DNA of 64,000 nt, taken from the NCBI RefSeq assembly GCF_030123245.1, contig NZ_CP126101.1, positions 3,036,501-3,100,500 on the forward strand. Reading direction: 5' to 3'. Origin of the DNA: Lysinibacillus pakistanensis (GTDB taxonomy: Bacteria; Bacillota; Bacilli; Bacillales_A; Planococcaceae). The translations under genes and the position numbers were made by a program. Positions 63,169 to 64,000 of this stretch are shown in pieces (positions within the stretch are counted from its first letter, which is position 1; the number at the start of each line of letters is the position of its first letter). The notes below the pieces were generated by a model. It was not told the origin of the DNA. It saw only the letters and a program-made list of their open reading frames with translations, and ran no database searches.

Positions 63169-64000
63169 CTACATGACAGTAGGGTTTCCATAAAGAAGGC
63201 TTTTTTCTTTCTTGCCATACAACACCTTCTTTGGATTGATAATGATAATTAAAACTGCTGCTATTCCGTATAAAATCGCGTTATACATAATTAAATCGCT
63301 TAAATTTCCGTTTATGATACCAATAAAAAAATTAAAGTTATGATGGATGATAATCGGAATAATTAAATTTTGATTTAAATTATAAAATGCTGCCATAAGT
63401 ATTGTAGTGGACATGATTGAAATCATAAAGAATAGAATATACTTCATTAAATCAATGCCCGTAAATCCTGTAGTAAACCAGATGGGTAGATGCCACAGCC
63501 CCCACCAGAATCCTATGATGATAGATGCTTTTAATGGTGAATGCTTTTTCTGAAGCTCCAATAATGCAAAGCCTCTCCAACCTAATTCTTCACCAAATGG
63601 TCCTGACAATAGTGTTTTGAAAAAGTAATAGAGCAGCATACCCCATGAGGATAAAGTGAAAATTGAGTCTACTTCACTCTTGCTCAAGATGATCAACATT
63701 ATTGTCAAAAAGATAAGGGCTTGAATTGTACTTACAGAAAGCAACACAGAAACTTTAATTTTATGTTTGAATTTGCTTTTTACAAATTGTATAAAACTCT
63801 GACCAGGATAGATTTTCTTAAAAAGGATAGCAAACGCAAAGGTTGAAGCCCAGGATGAAATACAATGGACTACAACAAATAACCATGTAGACAAACCTAA
63901 CATCTTGGTTACGCCTACAAGACAAAAAAGTGGCCAAAAGATGATATTGGTTAGTAGGATAAAACTTACTATTGGTTTTTTTAATTTTTTTTCTTTACTC
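63169..64000 (-). CDS. CPBP-family intramembrane metalloprotease (5' end off window)
   Basis: The frame stays open to base 64000, so the start is missing; 277 codons are visible. Multi-pass membrane protein with the CPBP/ABI motifs: GEELGWRGFALLEL (EExxxR), the second-motif His in GLWHLPIW and HHNFNFFIG. These residues form the glutamic-type intramembrane protease site. Bacterial members are often bacteriocin immunity or membrane-stress proteins; substrate unknown. Confidence 0.85.
   Translation of the reverse strand, partial: SKEKKLKKPIVSFILLTNIIFWPLFCLVGVTKMLGLSTWLFVVVHCISSWASTFAFAILFKKIYPGQSFIQFVKSKFKHKIKVSVLLSVSTIQALIFLTIMLIILSKSEVDSIFTLSSWGMLLYYFFKTLLSGPFGEELGWRGFALLELQKKHSPLKASIIIGFWWGLWHLPIWFTTGFTGIDLMKYILFFMISIMSTTILMAAFYNLNQNLIIPIIIHHNFNFFIGIINGNLSDLIMYNAILYGIAAVLIIIINPKKVLYGKKEKSLLYGNPTVM

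Overview
The window is a 64 kb chromosomal segment of a low-GC, Gram-positive, Bacillaceae-type bacterium. The evidence is AGGAGG-type ribosome binding sites, frequent TTG and GTG starts, a T-box in an ilv-leu operon, a sigma-B-type promoter, a B. subtilis-like metI-metC pair and ECF sigma/anti-sigma pairs. Overall gene content and dispersed hairpin repeats resemble Lysinibacillus; the genus is an inference from memory, not a search. I saw no rRNA or tRNA genes, CRISPR array, replication origin or intact prophage.

Layout. 1-0.9 kb: end of an ECF sigma/DUF4179 anti-sigma pair. 1.0-5.6 kb: a LacI-controlled operon of aldehyde dehydrogenase, AttM/BlcC-type metallo-beta-lactamase-fold lactonase and iron alcohol dehydrogenase, which looks like a gamma-butyrolactone/4-hydroxybutyrate pathway with possible quorum-quenching activity. 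5.7-10 kb: RtcB RNA ligase, a dynamin-like GTPase, ribokinase. 10-12.1 kb: a 42-bp tandem repeat array split by a decayed IS3-family element. 12.2-21.3 kb: ilvD-[T-box]-ilvB-ilvH-ilvC-leuA(remnant)-leuB-leuC-leuD, with leuA reduced to 272 bp by a large internal deletion. 21.7-29.6 kb: lactone oxidase with a PLP protein, a 35-aa membrane peptide, an isochorismatase-like hydrolase, stress membrane protein, lytic transglycosylase, mscL, metI-metC. 29.9-35 kb: a decayed stretch with two broken acetyltransferases, small genes and orphan proteins. 35-45.8 kb: a hexuronate/hexonate operon (KDG kinase, KDPG aldolase, mannonate dehydratase, two zinc dehydrogenases, SDR, transporter, altronate dehydratase, tagaturonate reductase, LacI regulator) with overlapping operator palindromes at its promoter and no uronate isomerase. 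46.2-59.5 kb: a flavin reductase/HxlR divergent pair, a diguanylate cyclase, an ABC-transporter/ECF-sigma operon, PPOX/HxlR, a SRPBCC-EVE-MarR operon with two operator palindromes, a secreted coiled-coil protein, a lipoprotein hydrolase, a GntR/DUF1648 pair and a CMD protein. 60-64 kb: argG-argH and a partial CPBP protease.

How the parts work together. The ilv-leu operon would make valine and isoleucine, but its leucine branch lacks isopropylmalate synthase unless another leuA exists. The lactonase operon would open gamma-lactones to 4-hydroxybutyrate and oxidise it through succinate semialdehyde to succinate. The hexuronate operon converges on 2-keto-3-deoxygluconate, which its kinase and aldolase split to pyruvate and glyceraldehyde 3-phosphate. 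Several units show self-contained control at sequence level: LacI, KdgR and MarR palindromes, ECF-type promoters in front of sigma operons, and candidate arginine operators at argG.
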